DNA of 64,000 nucleotides from Haliotis asinina (taxonomy: Eukaryota; Mollusca; Gastropoda; Lepetellida; Haliotidae), in assembly GCF_037392515.1 (NCBI RefSeq), contig NC_090288.1, positions 56,653,673 to 56,717,672 on the forward strand, given 5' to 3'. The notes under the pieces were generated by a model. The model worked only from the letters and a program-made list of their open reading frames with translations. It was not told where the DNA came from and searched no databases. Below, one piece after another: positions 45,490 to 56,540 of the stretch (positions within the stretch are counted from its first letter, which is position 1; every line of letters starts with the position of its first letter). A program made the translations under genes and the position numbers.

Positions 45490-45822
45490 TGAACAATTCT
45501 AATGATAACCTCACAGCCCTATTACAGCAAAGAAAGGAAACGCGCGATGTGTCAACGTCAACGGCACAGACAACGTCGGAGAGACACAACGTCAACAGAA
45601 TACAGCGAACCACGCCACATCAAAGTGGTAACTGTACAACATGGTGGCACCGACAATACTCCCGACACCAGTACAGACCCTGCAGCCAAATATGCTGACG
45701 TCGGCCCCAGCTACATCGACTTCGACTTTCCTTCTCTGCGATCTCAGCAAGCAGACGACACCAACTCCTGGCAGACAGCCACTCACCCCTCTTCAAAGGC
45801 GACCAAACAAGTGGGTAACATT
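45490..45822 (+). pseudogene. Retroelement ORF1-like N-terminus, frameshifted
   Basis: An ATG at 45490 opens 69 codons ('MNNSNDNLTALLQQRKET...'). A second + frame (45502-45825) takes over with 'YADVGPSYIDFDFPSLRS' and 'DDTNSWQTATHPSSKATK'. The pattern (Ser/Thr/Gln-rich start, then an FPSL motif and a W-x-T-A basic stretch) resembles LINE ORF1 N-termini. It lies ~75 bp after the duplicated leader (45378-45413), which would be its 5' UTR. No downstream RNA-binding domain or reverse transcriptase follows in frame. The identity is inferred. Confidence 0.35.
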
Positions 45823-45959
45823 TAACTGTATGAAAGCTAGCTCGTCGTGTTCTCGTGGATATCACCGACTTGCTACTTTAGTAAATAACCACTCACCGTG
45901 GAAGGCGCAATCTCGAATATTCCATTCGGATTACGCAATTACGGTTAAGCAAGGCTAAT

Positions 45960-46280
45960 GTAATGTGTATGCAATTGCTTGCCGTTTACTTTCGAAGAAT
46001 GTATTATGTGCAGCCCACCATAATGCTCTCACTGAAATGCATGATATGCATGGATGCCTATCTGAGATATGCACAACAATTATACTTGGTGACACTAAAG
46101 CTGATGCATGTGAATCTTGTATCACAAAGAGATGCACTTTTAAAAAGAGCTTTGTCGGAGAGAAACCTCGTAAACGAGTTTTACCAGTTTTACAAAACCA
46201 TATTTAACACACAAAGATATTCCTATAGATCACAGGACAACTTACATCATTTTCATGGAAACCAACGTCTTCAATAATAG
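45960..46280 (+). other. Unrecognised open frames
   Basis: Two overlapping + frames (80 and 104 codons) are open. One contains 'CCAAHHNALTEMHDMHGCL'-type Cys/His-rich sequence, the other an alpha-helical 'VSQRDALLKRALSERNLVN'. Neither is recognised. They may belong to the retroelement fragment upstream. Confidence 0.25.
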
Positions 46281-46334
46281 CGGTCATTACAAAATGACAC
46301 ATACAAATACTTGAACATAATCAGAAATCCAACA

Positions 46335-47140
46335 GTCCATGATGTATATAGCATCGTAACAGTCATAGCATATTGTATATAGGGCATATCCGACTTATGT
46401 TATATATATATAGCGGAACATCCGAAATAAGTTGCATATACTGTCGTATCTGACATCTCATTGCATATAGCGTATCACGTCACGTTGTATATAGCATATA
46501 CTATCTGACAAAATTATATCTGTTATTCACATACAGGCCCACTTCTCACCTTCCCTCATGTATGTTGCATAGCATCCGACATACCATATTGTGTATTGTA
46601 CCACATTCGACATATCATGCAGTATATGGCATAACACGCACGTACAATGCTGTATATAGGATTATATCAGACTTATATTGTATACAATGGTATATGGGGT
46701 TACATTAGACATATGTTGTGTTATATCCGATATATCATAAAGTACACGTCTTACAATCATAGCATTTACATCATATGAGTCATGGTGTACGTAACATGTT
46801 TGACATATATTGTCAATATCACAACCTCTGACATATCACGTCGTATATTGCATCACAATCAACATATCGTATACTGCATCTTATCTGATCTATCATGTTC
46901 TATAATGCATCACAGCCAGTATATGTTGTATACTGCAAACAAATCCGACATATTTTGTTGTTAATACCGCCACCTATAACATACCATGTTGTATATTGCA
47001 CAAACATCACAGCATCACATCCGGCATACCATGTTGTACTTTATGCCACATCTGACATATCATGCAGAGGCTGGTGTCACACTGATTGTGTATTGCATAT
47101 TGCGCCACTTAATGTTTTGTATATTGCATCATACAGCCAC
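46335..47140. repeat. Degenerate ~32-bp tandem repeat array
   Basis: About 25 diverged units follow a consensus close to 'catcacatccgacatatcat' plus 'gttgtatattg'. Spacing is irregular (about 26-40 bp). The better-preserved units are at 46800-47080. AT-rich and non-coding. Short ORFs across it are artefacts of the repeat. Confidence 0.8.
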
Positions 47141-47497
47141 CCTATCACATATGTTCCTAGTGTTACATCAGTACACTTACAAATATTTTAAGTAATTAAT
47201 TAATATATAGCTAAAACAAAGAGAATTTGCTTCAAAAGAGGAAACCTATCCAGATTTTGCAAAAACAGTGGCTGCATACAGAGGTCAGGTTTGAATACGA
47301 GGAGTAAAGAATGCCATTTATTTGCACATGTCTTCATTTCATCTTTCTTTCAAAGAAGACACAACAAATATGTCTTTTGCTGAAATGAATGAAGTAATGT
47401 TTTTTTACTTAAAGCATCAAACTACAAATATTTTATCAGATTAACTTCTTGTATCTAAAAGGTGATATTCCAAATATGAAGATCAGTCCACTACTTC

Positions 47498-47735
47498 TTT
47501 GTTTCACAACATTCCCAACACACATGGCACATATTTTCGTGCTCATTTCTACAAAGGCCGCAAGAGGCACTTTGCAAAGGTTGAAGTTTAAAAGTTCCCT
47601 TTTGATATAGATAATACCATGTAAAAGTTCAAATCATAAGTCAAAGATTTTTACATCATTTATGTCTTGTCTGTAAGACTTAAGTCATTGGCCAGTCAAA
47701 ATCTTTAACATATTCTTCCATCCATGATATATGTG
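47498..47735 (-). pseudogene. LINE C-terminal zinc-finger-like remnant
   Basis: The minus strand reads 'WYYLYQKGTFKLQPLQSASC' and 'GLCRNEHENMCHVCWECC' (~47620-47500), preceded by 'HISWMEEYVKDFDWP'. The C-x2-C...H...C arrangement at the end of a retrotransposon-like protein matches the C-terminal Cys/His motif of several LINE and RT-like proteins. It is heavily interrupted by stops upstream. Confidence 0.45.
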
Positions 47736-48240
47736 AGCATTGTTATTGTTAAATAACTATTATCACATCTTGATCCATAACATCCCTTTGATAAGAATTT
47801 AGATTCATGTCATAGACATGTATATACTTGTGGTTGTACTTTTCCATGCCTCAGGTAAAATATTTAGAACACATCTATGATCTAATTCTGTCCTTTTATT
47901 GAATATTTACTTTTAAAAACATTCAAAAGACATCAAACCTCCTTCATCACACGTCTTTGGTAGTTAACAGTAATTTATTTTTGCCAAATGCCTGATACAA
48001 TGATTTTGTTTTTTTTTAAATTGAAAATATACCATAATGGCAGTGCTTTTAAAACATCTTTCCAATATGGATTATGGATATCATCAATATTACGAACATT
48101 CGGCATCAAATGTCATGACATCATGTAAAGGAAAATTGCATGGATTACATATTGTTGATTTTCTTAAATAAAGTCTCAAAGTAGATGGCTTCTAGGCATT
48201 GATAAAGGTTTCCCTCAGATAACCAACTGTGGTATCTGTG
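47736..48240. other. Unrecognised sequence
   Basis: Nothing firm. It may be eroded LINE sequence between the two oppositely oriented fragments. Confidence 0.35.
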
Positions 48241-48244
48241 TATA

Positions 48245-49480
48245 GGGTATGCATGTTCCTGCATTCTTGCTTGCTTACGATACCACCCCTGGTAGTGCAT
48301 CACCAAAAGGTTTATAGTTATCATTAGACATCGTTTCATGATATATGTCTCTGAATGGCGTCTGACGTACAACACAAATAAAAGTACTATAGTTGCCTTC
48401 AGCAAATGGAACTGCAGTTATTCTTACTTTCAATACCGCCTTGGTGACAAGCACATCTCCCCCAGTCTGAATCAACAACATATGGAGGTGTTCTAACAAT
48501 ATCTCAACAACAACAAAAAAAGCATCACATTCCCTAAGATCAGCGGGACTTCTTCACTCCCAACTGCACCCATTCACATGTATGCATCAAACTCTAGCTG
48601 AGCATGATACTATCAACAGTCTCTATGGGTGTGAAATATTGCCTTACATTAGGGGTCGACAAGCAGGTGCACTTGAACATGCACAGCGATATTTTGCCCT
48701 TATAGTGCAGGGGCTTGACAAAAGATCAGCAACAGACTACTACTGCAAATTTGGAATTGTGGACACTTATTGGTTACATCGACAAATGTAAACTTATCTT
48801 TCTTGGACGTGTATGTAAAATCTCTTGTACTAAATTTGCCAAAACATGTATTGTGCAGCTACAAGCACATTTCAAAATCCCTTCAATCTGTGATGATCTA
48901 CTTTCAGTACTCTACAAATGTAATATGCATGTACATGTTGAAATATACATCAAAGAGGGTGTATTCCCTCCAAAGTACGAATGGCGAAAAAATACATCAG
49001 TACTGCGAGGAATACAGATGTATTATACAAACCTCAGTTAATACAAACATGATTCCTTATCCACGAGTCCATGGCAAGTTAAACTATCACATTCTTTAGC
49101 AATAAACATACTTTCATCCCAGTTATAAATCTGCCCTCAAAATATGTATTTAAGCTCATCACGTGGCAAAATATGTAAAGAGTGTAACCTACGTATGATT
49201 CCGATTTTCATATACTCCTACACTGTGAACAACTTCACACTGACAGACACGGTATTTTATCGTTTATGATTGACATTCTTGATGTGGAGATCTATGTTGC
49301 CTTTGAATCACTGTTGCCTTTGAGTCCTTTTCTATCGAAGGAGGTGTCTTAAACGATAAAGAGATATGGGAAACATTTACTTTACAATTTTCTGTATACA
49401 TTTGCCGAATACGACAACACCTCCTAAAAATGTTACCTTGATTGATCTCTGCTGCTGATCTATCATGGATGTCCATTCTT
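48245..49480 (+). pseudogene. LINE reverse-transcriptase C-terminal remnant
   Basis: Across + frames: 'FMIYVSEWRLTYNTNKST' and 'VAFSKWNCSYSYFQYRLGD' (~48330-48450, just after the palm), 'LYGCEILPYIRGRQAGALEH' and 'AQRYFALIVQGLDKRSATD' (48621-48740), then 'LELWTLIGYIDKCKLIFLGR' (48748-48815) and 'KEGVFPPKYEWRK' (~48950-48990). Near 49170 comes 'KICKECNLRM'. The K...W/LGD, LYGCE and R(Y)xQGxxKRS signatures place it in the same general LINE group as 38317-38860. Frameshifts near 48715 and stops after 49040 make it a pseudogene. Confidence 0.72.
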
Positions 49481-50206
49481 GGAATTTTCTTGAATAAATT
49501 TACTGAACATATGTAAATGTATGTTATGAAATCTCTCGACCTCTCGATCGAGTTTTTTAAGTCAGTCTTTCATTCAATGGATATAGTAGAACCCGAAATG
49601 TGCTCCTACGTGTTCCATTGCGGTCTAAAATCTGTTCTTTAAGGAGAGAGAAGAATCCCAATTATTCTACAATAACAGTCGATTATATCCAGTCGAACAT
49701 TTCATTTCACCAACCCTTTTCCCCACGTGCCGAACTAATGGGCTTTGTCAGATCTGGAGGAAAACCGGGTATATGCTTCGCAGCTCAAGGATCGTAGTAA
49801 TACTAGTATACAAATTACATAAAACAACAAACAAAAGTCGTGACTGGCACTTGTATGAGCTCACTATTATTGCGAGTTGCTTGCTCACTCGAGATCACGT
49901 GTTCACAGACAGGTACGTGCCGTCCTGAATGATCATGGTTATACCACGTGTACTGTTTTTGAGGTCTTCGGGCGGTGTTGTATCGGTGTCGGTTCCTGTA
50001 ACTGGTGCCGTGCCTGTCGTATCTGTGTGAGATGCCACCTTCCTCGACTTCCTCTGTACGATGCTGTCCACTTTCGGTGTCAGTTCTTCAGATGTTCTCT
50101 ACCCAGAATTCAATACATTGTTGTGGTAGCTTTCAGTACTGGGAAATACAATACATGTGTGCCTTACTTCGTTAAAACGTAATAAAATCATATGATATCA
50201 GGGTTG
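49481..50206. other. Unrecognised sequence
   Basis: A 101-codon + frame (49877-50182) is Cys/Arg-rich but shows no known pattern. Nothing else was seen. Confidence 0.35.
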
Positions 50207-50412
50207 TGAGTGAGTTTAGTCTTGCGCCGCACTCAGCATTATTCCAGTTATATGGCGACGGTCTGTAAATAATCGAGTCTGAACCAGACAATCCAGTGAT
50301 CAACAGCATGAGCATCGATCTGCGCAATTGGGAACCTATGACATGTGTCAACCAAGTTAGCGAGCCTTACCACCCGACTCCGTTAGTCGCCTCTTACGAC
50401 AAGCATAGTGTT
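50207..50412 (-). repeat. Family B retroposon, well preserved
   Basis: Tail 'tgtgagtgagtttagtcttg', body 'gccgcactcagcattattcc', 'ggcgacggtctgtaaataat', 'tgatcaacagcatgagcatc', 'gatctgcgcaattgggaacc' and 'tcgcctcttacgacaagcat'. The 5' part is truncated at the right. Confidence 0.85.
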
Positions 50413-50559
50413 AGGAAACCATACTTTAATTAACCGTGATACAAGTCTGACTCAGTAATCCCCGCCAAGAACTCTACAGTCCATGTATTCACGTCACAAT
50501 CTGAAGTCCATGACGACATCAATTGACACGTAATTAGTATTTTGTAAAAGTCAAACACG

Positions 50560-51835
50560 TACCTTATAACAACGGATAGCCGATGTTTTGGGTGAGAGTA
50601 TCCACGCCAGCAAACCAGACGGAGGTCAGCAAACCAGCCATCTGTCTTCGGGTACCGAAGTGGTCGGAGATAAAATGCCTGGCAAGTACCGTTACGTGGC
50701 TTGAAAATGCAGACAAATTGTTCGCTGATCCGTATACAATATTTGTTAAATAAGGTCAAGGTCGCAACAGAGTTCCATGCACATAAGAGTAAAATAATCA
50801 TGCCTTCATATTTATATCAACGTTCAGCATTCATTTATTCACGTATATTGCAAATGAGCTTTTAATGAAAACAGATCGCCGAAACTGACATATTCCTGAT
50901 ACCTTACCTTAGATTTAAGTACATTTCGTATAAACGAACCAAGCATCTCTCTGGCCGCTCGTTGCTTTGAGACACCTTTACTACTTTTCGTTCGCACTTT
51001 CGGTGTTTAAGGCCGCCCCTGTTGGTCTTGGACAGGTCCTCGGTGTAAACTAGGTACTTGGACCCTTCGTTCACGTTTTGCATTACATGAATTTGGGATG
51101 TTTCGCCTACCCACAAAAATCGATGCTCGTCCCTGCTCTGAGCGCAAAATTAAGGCCAATCAAATAGATTAGGGTGTCACTGAGCTGTTGCGGAGAATCG
51201 CTTCCCAAAAGTGATTTCGCCCACAAAATATCCTCTTCTTCCTCCGTTATGACTTTCGCCTGTCCCTTTGTGATTCCTATCCCCTGTCTTTCATTTTGGC
51301 GTCTAGTATGTTTCGCAGGCCTTCGTAACAGTTCAGTGAAGAAGTTTAATGGGATACCATTTCTTCGGATATAGTACTGTAAGGAAGCGAGAATTTCGTA
51401 CAAAGAGTTCCCGCGGTATTCTGTTCCGTTCTGCTTCCGAATCTCGGTAATAAATATCATTAATGTTCGATTCAGATCGGGTTCATTTCTGGGCAAGGTC
51501 AAAAGGTCATGTTGTCTTGAGTTGGGAAATCTGTGTCTTTCTTCACTCCAAGAATTAAATAGACGCACTGCCCACAAACTATTATTTTCAGTTTTTGTCG
51601 AAAATGCAGATTTGCTTAGTGTCTGTAACTGACTACCCGACAAAGGAGTTCAGAAACGAAACGTGTCAGGGGCACTGTTTCCTTTATCAGATTCTTGGAC
51701 ACGGGGGATTGAATCTCTGGGCTGAGACTGCAGTTTGTTTTCAATTTCTTGAGTGGCTAGAAAAAGTTCAGTATCAGATGAATTTTGACCCTCTCCCAAA
51801 ACAGAATTCTCATTTTCAAATTCCTTCAAAGTAAT
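50560..51835 (-). pseudogene. Crypton/KIAA1958-like tyrosine recombinase remnant
   Basis: A minus-strand gene related to the KIAA1958/DUF3504 group, domesticated or mobile Crypton-type tyrosine recombinases. From 51835 it reads 'TLKEFENENSVLGEGQN', then an in-frame TGA near 51650, then 178 codons (51643-51107): a helical SAM-like core ('AVRLFNSWSEERHRF', 'LNRTLMIFITEIRKQNGTEY', 'LASLQYYIRRNGIPLNF') ending 'LNFALRAG'. A one-base loss then shifts the frame to 'DEHRFLWVGETSQIHV' and 'LSKTNRGGLKHRKCERK' (51116-50904). The RAGDEHR block holds the first catalytic Arg. AAG|gtaagg at 50908/50907 is a strong splice donor. A second exon-like piece, 'KPRNGTCQAFYLRPLRYPK' with 'TDGW' (~50715-50640), follows and shifts frame again ('GVDTLTQNIGY'). 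The HxxR and Tyr part is not found. Non-functional. Confidence 0.78.
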
Positions 51836-52163
51836 CTCATTGATGGTTGATTTATCCAGAAAGTCTCAAATTCATCATTAATGGCAAAATCACCAAGGGT
51901 AATGTTATACCGGTTTTGGGTAAAAAAAACAGTTCTCCGTCGGAATCCATTCCTTAGGCTGACTGTGGTAAGCGGTGGCGAGTAGGTAGTTTGTGTTGTG
52001 ATTTTCCTGTTTATACGTAGCTGTAGATTAGTGCAGCACGAATATTTGTGACGGGTGCGTTTTTTAGAATCTTTTAGCACGTTTGAGATCAGAACATGTT
52101 TTGGTGTCTAGATGTCACTGTATATTAGTTCCACACGTGAATACAATGTTGACTTCGTTTTAA
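51836..52163. other. Upstream side of the recombinase remnant
   Basis: A minus frame of 84 codons (52080-51826) has no recognised domain and overlaps the recombinase N-terminal region in a different frame. It could be its eroded N-terminus. Confidence 0.3.
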
Positions 52164-52251
52164 GTTGGAGAAAGTCCAAAATCCGTCGATTAGTTTCGCT
52201 CGTGAGCCTCACGAGCGAAACAAAATCGACGGATTTCGGACCATCTCCTAC
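52164..52251. repeat. Near-perfect inverted repeat / hairpin
   Basis: The ~43-bp arms meet around a single base at 52207. The innermost arm, 'tttcgctcgtgag', is perfect. The outer part ('ccgtcgatt', 'gtcc', 'ggaga') pairs with five or six mismatches and one gap. It could extrude as a cruciform or give a hairpin RNA. A MITE or foldback remnant is possible; no TA or other target duplication is obvious. Confidence 0.88.
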
Positions 52252-52327
52252 ACTGAATCTTTATCTATAGGTTTCATTTCCCCTCTTAGTTGACGCACTT
52301 TTTAGTCATATGCCAGATACTTTGTGC

Positions 52328-52385
52328 CAGTCATAATGTGGTTGCAACACTGCCGATGTTACTTAAAATAGTAATTCACTCTGTC
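52328..52385 (+). repeat. Family C retroposon 3' scrap
   Basis: 'cagtcataatgtggttgcaa', 'cactgccgatgttacttaaa' and 'aattcactctgtcac' match the family C 3' end and tail. Confidence 0.6.
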
Positions 52386-52617
52386 ACTATTTCCTGAACA
52401 CTGATCATAGGTCACACCAACCTGTTTGTAACACTATATGTTTGAATCCACTGCATACATATTAAACTCACTAATTACCAGAATTCACACTTCAGGGGCC
52501 CACGTTGTCCCACCTTGCACCAGCCGTGAATAAAGTAATTATTCTGTAATCGGTGGATCGCCCGTAAGGGTAATAAGATTTTCTCTCTGAAACTCCATAC
52601 ACGGTTGCAGTTGAAAC

Positions 52618-54123
52618 TTGAACAAGTATCCGTATTATTTGAATGAAGCTATTACAGACGGCGTACCTGCTATGATCATGGACTCATACCTTTTTTTCAG
52701 ATACAATGCAGTAATGGACGCACACATGGGTCAAACAATTCCCGACAGAATCTGCTTCTGGGGAAGGAATGAGCCAAATACGGCCGCCCTCGTTTTCTGG
52801 AGCAAGAATGGCAGATATGTCTTGTCAGGGGCAAGTAGGTTTGCTTTCAGATTGACCTAACTTGGTGTGCAACCCGGAGATGTGGTGTGCATTGATCTGG
52901 GCTGGGGCAATGAACGGTCAAATTCTACGTTCTGATGGTCAAGATATTATTGAATCCACGCGAAAGGCAAACTGCAAAACTCTTATGGATCCAGATCAGG
53001 AATATGGGGATTGGTATATTTGCAGTGGATTTTTCGAGGTCGTATCGGGTGGAGTGTACAGCTCTGAAATCAAATGGGTCAGTGTGCCAAATCTGAAGAA
53101 TGTGGTATTTTGTAAAACAAAGAAACCAGAATGTGAGTTTCTCAGACTGGTCCAACATTTACACAAGACCCGTCAAAGGATGGGAAAGATCATTATTGAA
53201 ATGATGGGTGCATATGACAAAAATGTTAAATCTATTTATGATGCTACTCCACTTGGTTGGGTTGTAGGATTCACACATTTCCTTGCATCTGGTTGGCAAC
53301 AGATTTTGATAGATGATTCTGTTGGAGTCAATGCAGATGATCACCAAGTCGTATGGAACATCATCTGTGAGGAAGATATCAAATCACCATGGTTGTCATC
53401 TTTCCAGATTGTCGGTATCTGCAAACAGATATATATGGAAAGCAAGAAAACACAAATTGCGTTTAGTTGTGGCTGGTGGGTAACCACTGAAGAAAGAAAG
53501 TCTTGAATTCATTGGTCAACTTACTGATGCTGTCCTAAACGCGTATGGCTCGACAGAAGCCTGTGCTGATTTTAAGTGAGGAGAACATGTTTGACTTCAA
53601 GGACAATATAGCAGGTCTTGCAGCGTCAGGCGTGGATGTAAAGGTTGTTGATTCAAGAAGGGTTGAAGTGCCACCCAATGCTCGTGGAGAAGACCTCATA
53701 CGATCAGAGACTGTAACTGAAGGATATCTCGGAGACCCACATTTATCAAGTCTTAACGATGGCTGGCTGAGAACAAGGGACATGGGTTATAAACACACCA
53801 GGAGATGTTTCCTGAAGGCTGAAGCTCTGACGCCATCATGCATGGTCCTTACATCCTTTATCCAACATGGCTTCAGGAGAAGGTTACTAAATGCCCTGGT
53901 ACTAAGCAGAACTATATTGTTCCCGTTATCGACAAGGTTCTCCACCACGAGATATGTGCTTGCGTCCAACTGGAAGAGGAAGCCCACCTGACTCAAGATG
54001 ACATCAAACTTTGTGAAAGGGGAAGCTGGTGCACACGTTTCATCAGCTATGAATGTTGTTCCAAAGTATGTTGAATTATGTGTGAGGTTTTATCTGACTG
54101 CAAAATATGCCTCATCCACTGAT
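52618..54123 (+). pseudogene. Acyl-CoA synthetase-like processed pseudogene
   Basis: About 500 codons in family order but spread over several frames and without introns. N-terminus: 80 codons from 52618, then a TAA, then 'LGVQPGDVVCIDLGWGNER' (the LG..PGD region). Frame two (52862-53506): 'SDGQDIIESTRKANCKTL', 'PLGWVVGFTHFLASG'. At ~53505-53570: 'VLNAYGSTEACADF', holding the YGSTE motif of adenylate-forming enzymes. Next frame (from 53545): 'VEVPPNARGEDLIRSETV', 'TEGYLGDP' and 'DGWLRTRDMGY' (canonical DGW.xTGD). Then the hinge and C-domain: 'SSDAIMHGPYILYPTWLQEK', 'HHEICACVQLEEEAHLTQDD' and finally 'VPKYVELCVRFYLT' to TAA at ~54121. In a live enzyme this would activate a carboxylic acid with ATP and CoA. 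The P-loop-like motif is not intact. No poly(A) remains. Confidence 0.82.
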
Positions 54124-54835
54124 TAATATGGATTATCAGTACTAGGCAATGCATCAAGGTTTTGAACCACGAGGTTTCTCATCCGCTCTGCCCAATATGA
54201 CAAACAAGGGGAACGTATATTTGAAGTGGATGTTTTTGTTGTTTTAAACCCTCAGCAGTTTACAATACAGTGGTACGTTAAATTAGCAGCTTGCAGCACC
54301 CCTGTGAGAAGACGATTTCGTGGAAAGTATAAAGACAACATTTTGCACATCACAAAAAATGTTACATCTGCTTATTATCCAAAACTGTTCCAAAGGAGAT
54401 ATCGATTGTGTGACACTGACTTCTAGTGAGGTTGATCCAATGATTTATCGACCTTGGACACTTGATATTCACCCATGCGACGCCTCTGAGTATCACATGT
54501 CCATGGTCGATAAATCATTGAATATTATATATTTTTGTAATATGTACGTGATTCATCCTGGACATCCTTGTACAAGTGCATCACGTTGGGGGAACTCAAG
54601 GTCACTCTCAACGATCTCATCTCCTACCCACAATGGCCGAATGCCACTATCTAAAGAGAATTCAGAACATGCTTTTCATCGGTGGAATCGCCATGATTTG
54701 TCCGGTGGTTAATACAGCGTTTGTTTTCAAACTTATCGGAGCCAACCCCAAACAAAACGAGTTGAATGGAAGCCTGACGTTAACGGTTGGGGAAACTGAA
54801 GAAAATACGATTCCGAGATAGGGTCGTCTATCATG
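54124..54835 (+). other. Coding-like but unrecognised segment
   Basis: Adjacent + frames (54226-54426, 54320-54712, 54576-54821) look like one broken coding region: 'DNILHITKNVTSAYYPKLFQ', continuing in the next frame with 'CVTLTSSEVDPMIYRPWTL' and 'DIHPCDASEYH', then 'IQNMLFIGGIAMICPVVNTAF'. The YYPKLF...C...L...DIHPC spacing faintly recalls a CUB domain, and the last piece could be a membrane helix. I cannot assign a family. Confidence 0.3.
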
Positions 54836-56199
54836 AGCTGTGCCATCATCTCGATCAGTTGAGCACGATGGGAAACATTCAAGGGGAATTACCTTCCACG
54901 CTGCTGAGATCCATTCCGGTGAAAATGGAAAAGTACAAGTAGAAATGAATCGTGTTCAGCCTAGCAGTACAAGAAATCAGTACGAGTCAACATCAAGGAA
55001 TTTAAAATTTCAGTTTTATATATGAACATATTTAGTAAAGGATACCTCAGCAACAGGTTGCACGTAAACCATGACTCACGTTTCTGGTCTAGGAACGGTT
55101 ACGTGACTGTGAAAATGAGCCGAATAAGGCTCATAAGGGACGCAAGCTGATTCAACGAGGAATCTATGGCAAACTGTATGCCTTGCAACTAAAACGCCTT
55201 CACAAACGCCTTGAAGTGCCCTCCACCTGCGGCTGATCCTGCAACAGCGGTAGCCTGGGTGACTTCATCGATACTGGAGGAGCAGTCAGCAACATGCAGT
55301 ATGACCTAGTCCGTAATGACGACGACGACGACGACATGATAATATCCACAACATTCGGTAGGAAGCTGTTGGACCTGGATGATGTCGAGACTTCGACTGA
55401 AACAAGCAGTACACGCTTGTCTTCACCGACAGCAACAAATTGCTTTTCATGCTCTTATATAGATTCATCACATTCGGCTATCTTCACGTCTTCATGTTCT
55501 GCGACCTTGGAACACTTGTCATTTGCGACGTAGAGTTTATTGCAGCACTGGACCATTAATGTTCATTCCGGTTTTCTTCATGACTGCCCTGTATTACTGA
55601 AGCTTAAATGTATAAATTGACTAAAAATTGAAGGTAATCGTTTCTTTGTTTGAGTAGTATATTTTTATACCTTTTGGGGTGGAAAATCTTTTTACAGAGG
55701 TAGAAAAATCCCAAATGTAGTAATTGTTAAATTCAATTTGTGTTAACTACAATTGATGTATGCAGGTTATCACAAATTGCCATCTGCGAAGGGTAAAATG
55801 CAATGTCATCTCCCAGAAGCGTGCTTGGGCATTGATGACACTCCTGACTATTAAAACAAAAAGTTGAAAAAAATAATAAAATAAAAATAAAACAAAAAAA
55901 CAATCCCCAAAACGTAACTCTTAAAACAAGATCACGCAGCCCTTCGTAAGTTTTGCTTTTGTGTGCAGATGCAGGAGGGAGAAGAAAATTACTTGGAGTA
56001 GTAAAACCGTAAGTATGCAGAGTAACCATTGTTTATCAGCAATCTAGCAGCTAATCGCGGCGAGAAAATGTCTCGTTTTAGAACATACAGAAGCAAAATT
56101 AGTAAAATGGCACATTTGAGGAGAGAAGCCCAACTCTTAGATATGTGGAGACAGGTGGAGCTGTGCACATGACCACCCGCTGATTTAAATTAAAACAAA
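54836..56199. other. Unrecognised sequence with a short GAC run
   Basis: Contains 'gacgacgacgacgacgac' near 55319, giving a short Asp run in a 79-codon frame. A/T-rich homopolymer runs lie at 55855-55905. No gene recognised. Confidence 0.35.
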
Positions 56200-56540
56200 A
56201 TGTCCAACACAAGGAGGGGTAATAGGGGCAGAACTACATCCGAACACCACGCTAACTCATCCGGAGGAAGAACTGGCGAGATTGTAAAGTCAGAGGCCTT
56301 ATCTGATGCAGACGTGTCAACCAACACAGCGAGCACCCCGGCGGGTAGGGTCGCTATTACCACTGACGGGGGGGTGGGGGGGAGGGATTTGTAGTTTCGT
56401 GTCCATTCCATGGCCAGCGCCCAACTGCCGAACTTCGTTCGGACCTCCCGGAACATCCCTCGCGGTCATCCCGGGGGTCCGGAGAGCTAAGCGCAGCTCA
56501 GCCTTCCTTTTAAGTACATACATTGTACAGTAATATAATC
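56200..56540 (+). other. GC-rich open frame, unrecognised
   Basis: An ATG at 56200 opens 64 codons of Ser/Thr/Gly/Arg-rich sequence ('MSNTRRGNRGRTTSEHHANS') that stops after a G run ('gggggggtggggggg', ~56368-56384). The region is clearly GC-richer than its flanks. It might be the start of a retroelement protein or a host exon. No domain supports either. Confidence 0.3.

Noticed and set aside
55294..55533. Acidic 79-codon protein with an Asp run
   Set aside because: The Asp run comes from a short GAC repeat. The rest shows no domain.
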